A DNA stretch of 64,000 nucleotides from Saccharothrix australiensis (GTDB lineage Bacteria > Actinomycetota > Actinomycetes > Mycobacteriales > Pseudonocardiaceae): positions 5,543,501-5,607,500 of the forward strand of contig NZ_RBXO01000001.1 in the NCBI RefSeq assembly GCF_003634935.1. The letters are read 5' to 3'. Positions 27,508 to 35,748 of this stretch are shown piece after piece. The notes beneath the pieces are model-generated. The model searched no databases. It saw nothing but the letters and a program-made list of their open reading frames with translations, and was not told where the DNA came from. Every line of letters starts with the position of its first letter. The stretch's first letter is position 1. Position numbers and translations under genes: made by a program.

Positions 27508-27575
27508 CGCGAATCCCCACCGCGAATCCCCACCGGGGAATACACAGCGGGGAATTCACAGCGGGGAATTCACAG
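27508..27575 (+). repeat. Two adjoining short tandem arrays
   Basis: CGCGAATCCCCAC occurs twice in tandem (27508, 27521). It is followed without a gap by CGGGGAATACACAG (27534) and two copies of CGGGGAATTCACAG (27548, 27562). AATCCCC of the first unit is complementary to GGGGAAT of the second apart from an extra base, giving hairpin potential. The last unit covers the SDR stop codon. Confidence 0.85.
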
Positions 27576-28337
27576 CGGTGTCACGTACGCGCCCGAGATG
27601 CCGCCGTCCACCAGGAAGTTCGACGCGGTGATGAACGACGAGTCGTCACTGGCCAGGAACGCCACCGCCGCCGCGATCTCCTCCGCCCGCGCGAACCGGC
27701 CCATCGGCACGTGCACCAGCCGCCGCGCCGCCCGTTCCGGGTCCTTCGCGAACAGCTCGCGCAGCAGCGGCGTGTCGACCGGCCCGGGTGACAGGGCGTT
27801 GACCCGCACGCCCTCCCGCGCGAACTGCACGCCCAGTTCGCGGCTCAGCGCCAGCACGCCGCCCTTCGAGGCGGTGTAGGAGATCTGCGAGGTGGCCGCG
27901 CCCATCGTGGCGACGAACGACGCCGTGTTGACCACCGAGCCCCGGCCCTGGCGCAGCATGTGCGGGATGACGTGCTTGCAGCACAGGTACACCGAGGTGA
28001 GGTTGACCCGCTGCACCCGCTCCCACGCCTCGATGCCGGTGGTGAGGATCGAGTCGTCCTCGGGCGGCGAGATGCCCGCGTTGTTGAACGCGACGTCGAC
28101 CGAGCCGAAGGCGTCCACGGTCGTCCGGTACAGCTCGACGACCTGCTCCTCGTCGGTGACGTCCACGTGCGCGAACAGCCCGTCCACGGCGTCGGCCGCG
28201 GCCTTGCCCGCCACGGCGTCGACGTCGGCGACGACGACCCGCGCGCCCTCGTCCGCGAGCCGGCGCGCGGTGGCCAGGCCGATGCCGCTGCCGCCGCCGG
28301 TGACGACCGCCACCCGGCCTTCCAGTCGCTGTCCCAT
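27570..28337 (-). CDS. Short-chain dehydrogenase/reductase
   Basis: 255 residues, classical SDR: cofactor loop VTGGGSGIGLATARRL, NNAG (VAFNNAGISPP), and the catalytic Y-x3-K in ISYTASKGGVLALSRELG. VVVADVDA after beta-2 (acidic residue) indicates NAD(H) preference. It is the last gene of the glutamine synthetase-like/amidohydrolase/aldehyde dehydrogenase run and may handle an alcohol or semialdehyde intermediate. ATG 28337 chosen for its GGGA site and the usual short N-terminus; in-frame ATG 28349 and GTG 28352 are alternatives. Confidence 0.85.
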   Translation of the reverse strand: MGQRLEGRVAVVTGGGSGIGLATARRLADEGARVVVADVDAVAGKAAADAVDGLFAHVDVTDEEQVVELYRTTVDAFGSVDVAFNNAGISPPEDDSILTTGIEAWERVQRVNLTSVYLCCKHVIPHMLRQGRGSVVNTASFVATMGAATSQISYTASKGGVLALSRELGVQFAREGVRVNALSPGPVDTPLLRELFAKDPERAARRLVHVPMGRFARAEEIAAAVAFLASDDSSFITASNFLVDGGISGAYVTPL

Positions 28338-28365
28338 GTCGTTTCCCATCACCCGTGCCGGTGGA

Positions 28366-29724
28366 TCAGTGCGCGATGAAGACGTTCTTGGTCTCGGTGA
28401 ACGAGTCCGGCGCGTCCGGGCCCAGCTCGCGGCCCAGGCCGGACTGCTTGAACCCGCCGAACGGCGTCCAGTAGCGCACCGAGGAGTGCGAGTTGACCGA
28501 CAGGTTCCCCGCCTCCACCGCGCGCGACACGCGCAGCGCCCGCCCCACGTCGCGGGTCCAGATCGAGCCGGACAGCCCGTACTCGCCCGCGTTGGCCAGC
28601 CGCACGGCGTCGTCCTCGTCGGTGAACGGCAGCACCACGACCACCGGGCCGAAGATCTCGTCCACGGCCGCCGGGTCGGTCGGCGACACGGGCGCGAGCA
28701 CCGTCGGCGGGAACCAGAAGCCGGGACCGGGCGGCGCGGAGCCGCGGAACGCCACCGGCGCGTCGGCCGGCACGTAGGAGGAGACCTTGGCGAGGTGGGC
28801 GGCGGAGATCAGCGGACCCATCGCGGTCGCCTCGTCGCCCGGCGGTCCCACGACGACGCCCCGCACCGCCGGTTCCAGCAGCGCCATGAACCGGTCGTAC
28901 ACCGACGCCTGGACGAGGATGCGCGACCGGGCGCAGCAGTCCTGGCCGGCGTTGTCGAACGCGCCGTCGGGCGCGGTGGCGGCGGCGCGCTCCAGGTCGG
29001 CGTCCGCGAACACGATGTTGGCCGACTTGCCGCCCAGCTCCAGCGTGACGCGCTTGACCTGCTCCGCGCAGCCCGCCATGACCTCCTTGCCCACCCGCGT
29101 GGAGCCGGTGAACACCACCTTGCGCACCGCCGGGTGGGTCACGAACCGCCGCCCCACCACGGGTCCGGCGCCGGGCAGCACCTGGAACACGCCCTCGGGC
29201 AGGCCGGCGTCGAGGGCCAGTTCCGCGAGCCGCAGCGCGGTCAGCGGCGTCAGCTCGGCGGGCTTGAGCACCACCGCGTTGCCCGCCGCGAGCGCGGGCG
29301 CGAAGCCCCAGCCGGCGATCGGCATCGGGAAGTTCCACGGCACGATCACGCCGACCACGCCCAGCGGCTCCTGGAACGTCACGTCGAGCCCGCCAGGCAC
29401 GGGTATCTGCCGCCCGAACAGGCGTTCCGGCGCGGCCGAGTAGTAGTGCAGCACGTCGCGGACGTTGCCCGCCTCCCACCGCGCGTTGCCGATGGTGTGC
29501 CCCGCGTTGAGCACCTCCAGCGCCGCCAGCTCCTCCAGCGCGCCGTCGACGGCGTCGGCGAACCGGCGCAGCAGCCGGGCCCGGTCGCCCGGCGCGACGG
29601 CCCGCCACGCCGGGAACGCGGCCCGCGCGCGGTCGATCGCCGCGTCGGTCTCCTCCAGCGAGGCGAGCGCGACGGTGCGCACCTTCTCGGCCGTCGCCGG
29701 GTCGATCACGTCGAAGGTGGTCAT
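28366..29724 (-). CDS. NAD(P)-dependent aldehyde dehydrogenase
   Basis: 452 residues. It has VIVPWNFPMPIAGWGFAPAL, the catalytic glutamate in VTLELGGKSANIVF and the nucleophile in FDNAGQDCCARSRI. In gamma-glutamyl amine pathways this enzyme oxidises the gamma-glutamyl-aminoaldehyde to the acid before the amide is cleaved. ATG 29724 overlaps the upstream amidohydrolase stop (ATGA). Substrate inferred from neighbours. Confidence 0.9.
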   Translation of the reverse strand: MTTFDVIDPATAEKVRTVALASLEETDAAIDRARAAFPAWRAVAPGDRARLLRRFADAVDGALEELAALEVLNAGHTIGNARWEAGNVRDVLHYYSAAPERLFGRQIPVPGGLDVTFQEPLGVVGVIVPWNFPMPIAGWGFAPALAAGNAVVLKPAELTPLTALRLAELALDAGLPEGVFQVLPGAGPVVGRRFVTHPAVRKVVFTGSTRVGKEVMAGCAEQVKRVTLELGGKSANIVFADADLERAAATAPDGAFDNAGQDCCARSRILVQASVYDRFMALLEPAVRGVVVGPPGDEATAMGPLISAAHLAKVSSYVPADAPVAFRGSAPPGPGFWFPPTVLAPVSPTDPAAVDEIFGPVVVVLPFTDEDDAVRLANAGEYGLSGSIWTRDVGRALRVSRAVEAGNLSVNSHSSVRYWTPFGGFKQSGLGRELGPDAPDSFTETKNVFIAH

Positions 29725-30419
29725 CGCGCCCCCTTCCGCGCCGCGGCGACGAGCGCGGCGAACAGGCGGTCCTCGCGGGCGGCCTCCGGGTGCGACTGGA
29801 CGCCGAGCGCGAACCGCAGGCCCTGCGCCTCGACGGCCTCCGCGACGCCGTCCGGCGCGGTGGCGACCACCGCCAGGCCGTCGCCGAGGCGGTCCAGCGC
29901 CTGGTGGTGGTGGCACAGCACGGACAGCGACGGGCCGACGATCCCGGCGAGCGCGCTGCCCGCGCGCACCGCGACGTCCACCTTCTCGTACACCGCCGGT
30001 GTCACCTGGTGCCCCTCGACGTGCTGGCGCAGGGTGCCGCCGAGCACCACGTTGAGCACCTGCGCGCCCCGGCACACGGCCAGCAGCGGCAGGTCGAGGT
30101 CGAGCGCCGCGCGCGCCAGCGCCAGCTCCGCGTCGTCGCGCTCGGGGTTCGCCGGGCCGGTGCGCGGGTCGCGCGCCGCGCCGTACCGGGCCGGGTCGAC
30201 GTCGTTGCCGCCGGTGAGCACCAGGCCGTCCAGGAAGCCGATCGCGCGGGCGTCCCACTCGCCCTGCGGCGGCAGCAGGACGGGGTTGCCGCCCGCTCGC
30301 GCCACCGCGTCGACGTAGTCGCGGTGCAGCACCGCCGCGGGCACGTCCCACACGCCGAACCTGGTGCGCTCCAGGTAGGTGCTGAGGCCGATCAGCGGCC
30401 TAGAGCCGTTCGAAACCAC
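29721..30419 (-). CDS. Class I glutamine amidotransferase-like gamma-glutamyl hydrolase (PuuD-like)
   Basis: 232 residues. The nucleophile cysteine in LPLLAVCRGAQVLNVVLGG and the histidine in LGVQSHPEA give the peptidase C26 catalytic set. PuuD-type enzymes release the amino acid and glutamate from gamma-glutamyl conjugates at the end of the pathway. GTG 30419 lies 20 bases inside the glutamine synthetase-like gene, and its stop overlaps the aldehyde dehydrogenase start. The tight packing supports a single operon. Confidence 0.9.
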   Translation of the reverse strand: MVSNGSRPLIGLSTYLERTRFGVWDVPAAVLHRDYVDAVARAGGNPVLLPPQGEWDARAIGFLDGLVLTGGNDVDPARYGAARDPRTGPANPERDDAELALARAALDLDLPLLAVCRGAQVLNVVLGGTLRQHVEGHQVTPAVYEKVDVAVRAGSALAGIVGPSLSVLCHHHQALDRLGDGLAVVATAPDGVAEAVEAQGLRFALGVQSHPEAAREDRLFAALVAAARKGAR

Positions 30420-31740
30420 GGACCCGCTCCCAGTCGGTGACCACCGAGTCGTACGCGGCCAGCTCCACCCTGGCCGCGTTGAGGTAGTGGCGCACCACGT
30501 CGTCGCCGAACGCGTGGTGGGCGATCTCGCTGCGCGCGAACAGCGACGCCGCGTCGCGCAGCGTCGTCGGCACGGTGGCGCGGCCGGAGGCGTAGGCGTT
30601 GCCGACGAACTCGTCCTCCAGCCGGAGGTCGTTCTCCAGGCCGTGCAGGCCCGCCGCGATCAGCGCCGCCACCGCCAGGTACGGGTTCACGTCGCCGCCG
30701 GGCACCCGGTTCTCGAACCGCAGCGACGGCCCGTGCCCGACGACGCGCAGCGCGCACGTGCGGTTGTCCCGGCCCCACGCCACGGTCGTCGGCGCGAAGC
30801 TGCCCTCGACGAACCGCTTGTAGGAGTTGACGTTCGGCGCGAGGAAGTAGGTCAGCTCGCGCAGCCCGGCGAGCTGGCCGGCCAGGAAGGACCGCATCAG
30901 CGGCGACATGCCCGACGCCTCGGCGAACACCGGCTCGCCGTCGGCGGAGCGCAGGCTCAGGTGGATGTGGCACGAGTTGCCCTCGCGCTCGTTGTACTTC
31001 GCCATGAACGTCAGGGATTTCCCGTGCTGCGCCGCGATCTCCTTCGCGCCCGTCTTGTAGACGCTGTGGTTGTCGCACGTGACGAGCGCTTCCTTGTACC
31101 GGAACGCGATCTCGTGCTGGCCGGGGTTGCACTCGCCCTTGGCGGACTCGACCTCCAGGCCCGCGCCCGCCATGTGGTTGCGGATGTCGCGCAGCAGCGG
31201 CTCGACGCGCCCGGTGCCCAGCAACGAGTAGTCGACGTTGTACTGGTTGGCCGGGGTGAGGTCGCGGTAGCCCCGGTTCCAGGCGTCCTCGTAGGTGTTG
31301 TCGAAGACGATGAACTCCAGCTCCGTGCCGACGTGCGCCCGCAGCCCCCGCTCGGCCAGGCGGTCGAGCTGGCGGCGCAGGATCTGGCGCGGCGAGGCGG
31401 CCACCGGTTGCCCGTCCTCCCACTCGATGTCGCACATCACCAGGGCGGTGCCGGGGTGCCACGGCAGGCGGCGCAGCGTCGACAGGTCGGGCTTCATCAC
31501 GAAGTCGCCGTACCCCGTGTCCCACGACGACATCGCGTAGCCGTCGACGGTGTTCATGTCCGCGTCCACCGCGAGGAGGTAGTTGCAGCCCTCGGCGGCG
31601 TGCTCCAGGACCTCGCCGAGGAAGTACCGCGCGGCGCAGCGCTTGCCCTGGAGGCGGCCCTGCATGTCGACGATCGCCACCAGGACCGTGTCGACCTCCC
31701 CGGTGTCCACCAGCTCGCGCAGCCTGTCGACGGTGAGCAT
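30400..31740 (-). CDS. Glutamine synthetase-like gamma-glutamyl-amine ligase (GlnA3/GlnA4 type)
   Basis: 446 residues. The GS fold is present with GTELEFIVFDNTYEDAW, KGECNPGQHEIAFRY, NSCHIHLSL and the ATP/glutamate site NRTCALRVVGHGPSLRFENR. The N-terminus is short and no adenylylation-site tyrosine motif is evident, as in PuuA/GlnA3/GlnA4 enzymes rather than true GlnA. It ligates glutamate to an amine using ATP. The nearby ethanolamine-type permease favours ethanolamine (GlnA4-like), a polyamine being the alternative. ATG 31740 with GGAGG upstream; first gene of the four-gene operon. Confidence 0.88.
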   Translation of the reverse strand: MLTVDRLRELVDTGEVDTVLVAIVDMQGRLQGKRCAARYFLGEVLEHAAEGCNYLLAVDADMNTVDGYAMSSWDTGYGDFVMKPDLSTLRRLPWHPGTALVMCDIEWEDGQPVAASPRQILRRQLDRLAERGLRAHVGTELEFIVFDNTYEDAWNRGYRDLTPANQYNVDYSLLGTGRVEPLLRDIRNHMAGAGLEVESAKGECNPGQHEIAFRYKEALVTCDNHSVYKTGAKEIAAQHGKSLTFMAKYNEREGNSCHIHLSLRSADGEPVFAEASGMSPLMRSFLAGQLAGLRELTYFLAPNVNSYKRFVEGSFAPTTVAWGRDNRTCALRVVGHGPSLRFENRVPGGDVNPYLAVAALIAAGLHGLENDLRLEDEFVGNAYASGRATVPTTLRDAASLFARSEIAHHAFGDDVVRHYLNAARVELAAYDSVVTDWERVRGFERL

Positions 31741-31882
31741 CCCGCAGTGCCTCCAGAGGTCGGTCGGCGAGCCGTTGGGCGCCCGCCATCCTGACACCGC
31801 CGCGTGACCGCCGCCACCCTCTCCCGCGCCCGCACCGTCGGCGTTACGCTCGGTCGGACGGTGCGCACCGGAGGGGGACCGC

Positions 31883-33097
31883 GTGGCCGCGACTCGGGGA
31901 GGTTTGCCCGCGCCGAGCCTGGAGCCCAACCCGCTGGGCCACCAGGCGACGCCGATCTTCGCGCGGGCCGTGTTCCACACGGCCGTCGGCAGCGGCCTGC
32001 TCGTGGTGGTCGTGACCGTGCTGTTCGGGCTCACCGTGCCGCCGCTGTCGCTCGCCGGGCTCGGGCTGGGGAGCACCTGGGTGATGCTCGCGTGCGCGGT
32101 GGCCGCGCGGGTCGTCCGGGACCTCCTCGCCAACGGCAACAACCTGTTCGTGATCGCCGCGCCGCTGGGCTGGTCCGCCGTGCTCCTCGGCGTGCTGGGC
32201 GCGGGCTGCGTCGGGCTGGTGCTGCGCTCGGCGCTGCTGGCGCACCCGCACGAGGGGGGCGTCCTGGAGGGCCGGTTCCGCTGGGTCGACGCCGCGATGC
32301 TCGCCGTGGTGCCGGTGTGCGGGTGGTTGTTCGTGCGGGCGGGCGTGCTGTTCGCGCGGTCGAGGCGGTACCTGGTGCGCACCGTGCGGTCGCCGGACGA
32401 CCTCCGCGGCACGGCGTACAGCCTGTACCTGCGGACCTTCGGCGACGACGACCGCCTGGCGAACCCACGGCCCTTCGCACCGGTGCAGCGGCTGCTGCGC
32501 GGCACGCTGGTCACCGAGCTGCCCGAGGAGGTCCACCTGGTCGACGCGCTGGCCGGGGGCGAGCACCCGATCGTGGCGGTCGGCCGGCCGGGCGAGCCGA
32601 CGCCGCAGATCGGCGCGCCGCGCCTGCACCTGCCCGACGACTGGCAGCCGCCGGTCCGCGACCTGATCCGCGGCGCGCGGCACGTCGTGCTGACGCTCGG
32701 CTGGGGCCGGGGCGCGCTGTGGGAGCTGGGCGAGGCGATGCGCCTGCTCCCGCCGGAACGGCTCATCCTCGTGGTGGCCATGAGCCGCAGCGAGTACGGG
32801 CGCTTCCGGGACCGGGCGGCGGTCGCGCTCGCGGCGCACGCCCGCAGGCACCCGCGCGAGGACGGCGCGGACTGGACGCCGCCGCGGCTGCCCGCCTGGG
32901 GCGGCGCGGGCGAGCTGCGGTCCCCGATCCAGGCGCTGATCCACTTCGGGCCGGGCTGGGCGGGCGCGTACGAGCCGGTGCGCCGCTACTCCCCCGTGCA
33001 CAACTCGCTGCGGGTCGCGCTCATGGTCGCCGCGCGGCCCGCGCTCCGCCGCCTCGGTCACCCGCCGCGCGGCGTGTTCCGGTTGCTGCCCGGTTGA
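31883..33097 (+). CDS. Four-helix membrane protein with cytosolic LRTF/GRPGE domain
   Basis: 404 residues. Four N-terminal membrane segments (about 30-52, 58-78, 88-112, 132-155) are followed by a soluble domain with SLYLRTFGDDDR, PIVAVGRPGEPTPQIGAPRL, LPDDWQPPVRDLI and VVLTLGWGRGALWELGEAM. This series recurs in uncharacterised actinobacterial membrane proteins; the strand-helix pattern and a conserved W-E recall a TIR-like or nucleotide-binding fold, which I infer only. GTG start with GGAGGGGG upstream; a TACGCT -10 candidate lies at 31845-31850. Function unknown. Confidence 0.75.
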   Translation: MAATRGGLPAPSLEPNPLGHQATPIFARAVFHTAVGSGLLVVVVTVLFGLTVPPLSLAGLGLGSTWVMLACAVAARVVRDLLANGNNLFVIAAPLGWSAVLLGVLGAGCVGLVLRSALLAHPHEGGVLEGRFRWVDAAMLAVVPVCGWLFVRAGVLFARSRRYLVRTVRSPDDLRGTAYSLYLRTFGDDDRLANPRPFAPVQRLLRGTLVTELPEEVHLVDALAGGEHPIVAVGRPGEPTPQIGAPRLHLPDDWQPPVRDLIRGARHVVLTLGWGRGALWELGEAMRLLPPERLILVVAMSRSEYGRFRDRAAVALAAHARRHPREDGADWTPPRLPAWGGAGELRSPIQALIHFGPGWAGAYEPVRRYSPVHNSLRVALMVAARPALRRLGHPPRGVFRLLPG

Positions 33098-33166
33098 CAC
33101 GCGGGCGACCGCGCGCCACTCTCGACCACCCCTCGCGCGAGCGCCGCCGACCCACCGGGAGCGCAC

Positions 33167-34582
33167 ATGGCCGAGCACGTCGACTACGAGCAGGTCGGCC
33201 GCGAGTACCTGGAGCGCAGGCAGCTCAAGCGCGGCGCGGCGGGCTGGGTGCTGCTCGCGGGGCTCGGGGTCTCGTACGTGGTCTCCGGCGAGTTCGCCGG
33301 GTGGAACTTCGGGCTCGCGCAGGGCGGCTGGGGCGGCCTGCTGGTCGCGACCGCCCTGATGGCGACCATGTACACGGGCATGGCGCTCGGCCTGGCCGAG
33401 CTGGCCGCGGCGCTGCCCGTCGCGGGCGCGGGGTACGGGTTCGCCCGCCGCGCGCTCGGCCCGCTGGGCGGGTTCGCGACCGGCGTCGCGATCCTCGTCG
33501 AGTATGCCATCGCGCCCGCCGCCATCGCCGTGTTCATCGGCGGGTACGTCGAGGCGCTCGGCCTGTTCGGGCTGACCAACTCGTGGCCGGTGCACCTGGC
33601 GTGCTTCGCCCTCTTCGTCGGCGTGCACCTGTACGGGGTGGGCGAGGCGCTGCGGCTGATGTTCGTGATCACCGCCGTTGCGGTGGCGGCGCTGGTCGCG
33701 TTCGTCGTCGGCATGATCCCGAGGTTCGACGCCGACAAGCTGTTCGACCTCGCCGGGCACGGCGGCTTCCTGCCGTTCGGCGTCGCCGGCGTGCTGGGCG
33801 CGCTGGTGTACGCGATCTGGTTCTTCCTCGCCGTGGAGGGCGTGCCGCTGGCCGCCGAGGAGGCGCGGGACCCCGCGCGCGACATGCCGCGCGGCATCCT
33901 CGGCGCGATGGCGGTGCTGCTGCTGCTCGCCGGCGCGATCGTGGTGCTCGCGCCCGGCGGTGCGGGCTCCGAGGCGTTGCGGGCGTCCGACCACCCGCTG
34001 CCCGACGCCGTGCGCGCGGCCTACGGCGGCGACACGCCGCTGGCGCTGGTCGTCAACTACGTCGGCCTGGCCGGGTTGGTGGCGAGCTTCTTCTCGATCA
34101 TCTTCGCGTACTCGCGGCAGCTGTTCGCGCTGTCGCGGGCGGGGTACCTGCCGCGGGCGCTGTCGCGGACGGGTCGGCGCAGGACGCCGTACCTGGCGCT
34201 GATCGTGCCGGGCGCGATCGGGTTCGCGCTGGCGGCCGTGACGCGCGACGGGGCGCTGCTGATCAACGTCGCGGTGTTCGGCGCGGCGCTGTCGTACGTG
34301 CTGATGATGGTGTCGCACATCGTGCTGCGCGTGCGCGAGCCCGAGCTGGCGCGGCCCTACCGGACGCCGGGCGGCGTGGTGACGACCGGTGTCGCGCTGG
34401 TGCTCGCGGTGCTGGCGGTGGTGGCGACCTTCGTCGTGGACGAGCTGGCCGCGGGGATCACGGCGGGCATCGTCGTGGTGGCGCTCGCGTACTTCTGGTT
34501 CCACAGCAGGCACCACCTGGTCGCCGCCGCGCCCGAGGAGGAGTTCGCGGCCATCGCGCGGGCGGAGCGGGAACTGGGCTGA
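33167..34582 (+). CDS. Ethanolamine-type APC permease
   Basis: 471 residues, about 12 membrane segments. APC superfamily marks: GVSYVVSGEFAGWNFGLAQG, LAELAAALPVAGAGYGFARR, and AVEGVPLAAEEARDPARDMP. The N-terminus matches the ethanolamine permease (Eat) group. Together with the gamma-glutamyl ligase operon 1.4 kb away it suggests uptake of ethanolamine or a similar small amine. ATG 33167 chosen; GGGAG lies upstream. Confidence 0.88.
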   Translation: MAEHVDYEQVGREYLERRQLKRGAAGWVLLAGLGVSYVVSGEFAGWNFGLAQGGWGGLLVATALMATMYTGMALGLAELAAALPVAGAGYGFARRALGPLGGFATGVAILVEYAIAPAAIAVFIGGYVEALGLFGLTNSWPVHLACFALFVGVHLYGVGEALRLMFVITAVAVAALVAFVVGMIPRFDADKLFDLAGHGGFLPFGVAGVLGALVYAIWFFLAVEGVPLAAEEARDPARDMPRGILGAMAVLLLLAGAIVVLAPGGAGSEALRASDHPLPDAVRAAYGGDTPLALVVNYVGLAGLVASFFSIIFAYSRQLFALSRAGYLPRALSRTGRRRTPYLALIVPGAIGFALAAVTRDGALLINVAVFGAALSYVLMMVSHIVLRVREPELARPYRTPGGVVTTGVALVLAVLAVVATFVVDELAAGITAGIVVVALAYFWFHSRHHLVAAAPEEEFAAIARAERELG

Positions 34583-34667
34583 GGCCGGCCCGCTCGGCGG
34601 TGCCGGCGCGGCCGGCGGGACGCGGCGGCGCGGTCGGGCGGCTCTGCGCGTGATCGGCCGGTCAGGC

Positions 34668-34746
34668 GGCGCGGTCGGCCGGCAGACGGCGCGGCCGGTC
34701 GGTCGGGCGGCGCGGCCGGTCGGTCGGTCGGGCGGGCGGCGCGGCC
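34668..34746 (+). repeat. GC-only degenerate tandem repeat
   Basis: GGCGCGGCCGGTCGGTCGG occurs at 34688 and 34709, with partial copies GGCGCGGTCGG at 34668 and GGCGCGGCC at 34738, spaced by about 20-21 bases. The whole gap 34583-34843 is noncoding by any frame I trust. Confidence 0.75.
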
Positions 34747-34843
34747 GAGCGGCGGTCGCCGGGTGGTGGGCTCGCCGTCACCCACCGCGACCACCTCCGG
34801 CGGAGGTTGTGCCCGCGGGTGGCGGCCCTGGCAGGATCGGGGC

Positions 34844-35707
34844 GTGAGTGACATTCAACGTGTTGGAGTGGTGGGGTCCGGGCTGATGGGCTCCGGCATC
34901 GCCGAGGTCTGCGCGCGCGCCGGCCTGGACGTGCTGGTGGCCGAGGTCGACCTGGACGCCACCGAGGCCGCGAAGGGGCGGATCGCCTCGTCGTTGGGCA
35001 AGGGTGTGCGCAGCGGCAAGCTGACCGCCGAGGACCGGGACGCCGCACTGGAGCGCCTCCGGTTCACCACCGACCTCGCCGACTTCGCCGACCGGAACCT
35101 GGTCGTCGAGGCCGTCGCGGAGAACGAGCAGGTCAAGACGGACGTCTTCACCGCGCTGGACAAGGTCGTCGAGGACCCGCGGGCGATCTTCGCCTCGAAC
35201 ACCTCCTCCATCCCGATCATGAAGCTGGGCATGGCGACCGGGCGGCCGGAGCAGGTCATCGGGGTGCACTTCTTCAACCCCGTGCCGGTGCTGAAGCTGG
35301 TCGAGCTGGTGCCCTCGCTGCTGACCGGCGAGCGGACGCGGGCCCGCGCCGAGGAGTTCGTGACCGGCGTCCTGCACAAGCAGGTCATCCGGTCGCAGGA
35401 CCGGGCGGGTTTCGTGGTCAACGCCCTGCTGATCCCCTACCTGCTGTCGGCGATCCGGATGCTGGAGTCCGGGTTCGCGAGCGCGGAGGACATCGACAAC
35501 GGCATGGTGCTGGGCTGCGCGCACCCGATGGGCCCGCTGCGCCTGGCCGACCTGATCGGCCTGGACACCACCAAGGCGATCGCCGAGTCGATGTACGAGG
35601 AGTTCAAGGAGCCGCTGTACTCGCCGCCGCCGCTGCTGCTGCGCATGGTCGACGCGGGGCTGCTGGGCAAGAAGAGCGGTCGCGGGTTCCACGACTACTC
35701 GTCCTGA
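34844..35707 (+). CDS. 3-hydroxybutyryl-CoA / 3-hydroxyacyl-CoA dehydrogenase
   Basis: 287 residues. NAD-binding VGVVGSGLMGSGIAEVCARA; the catalytic histidine region VIGVHFFNPVPVLKLVELVP; C-terminal domain with DRAGFVVNALLIPYLLSAIR and the closing GLLGKKSGRGFHDY. Length is that of the single-function enzyme (Hbd/FadB2), not the fused FadB. It interconverts acetoacetyl-CoA and 3-hydroxybutyryl-CoA. GTG start at 34844; no close operon partner. Confidence 0.93.
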   Translation: MSDIQRVGVVGSGLMGSGIAEVCARAGLDVLVAEVDLDATEAAKGRIASSLGKGVRSGKLTAEDRDAALERLRFTTDLADFADRNLVVEAVAENEQVKTDVFTALDKVVEDPRAIFASNTSSIPIMKLGMATGRPEQVIGVHFFNPVPVLKLVELVPSLLTGERTRARAEEFVTGVLHKQVIRSQDRAGFVVNALLIPYLLSAIRMLESGFASAEDIDNGMVLGCAHPMGPLRLADLIGLDTTKAIAESMYEEFKEPLYSPPPLLLRMVDAGLLGKKSGRGFHDYSS

Positions 35708-35713
35708 CGCGGC

Positions 35714-35743
35714 GCGGGTCTCCGCCGTCGCACGGAGACCCGC
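35714..35743. terminator. Bidirectional terminator
   Basis: GCGGGTCTCCG (35714-35724) pairs perfectly with 35733-35743 around an 8-nt loop, between convergent stops. Confidence 0.8.
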
Positions 35744-35748
35744 TCCCG

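Noticed and set aside
27508..27575. CRISPR array or phage attachment site
   Set aside because: Units of 13-14 bp are directly adjacent with no spacers; no integrase or tRNA is near.
34583..34843. Coding region of low complexity
   Set aside because: Translations are Arg/Gly/Ala runs in several frames, as expected from GC-only repeats.
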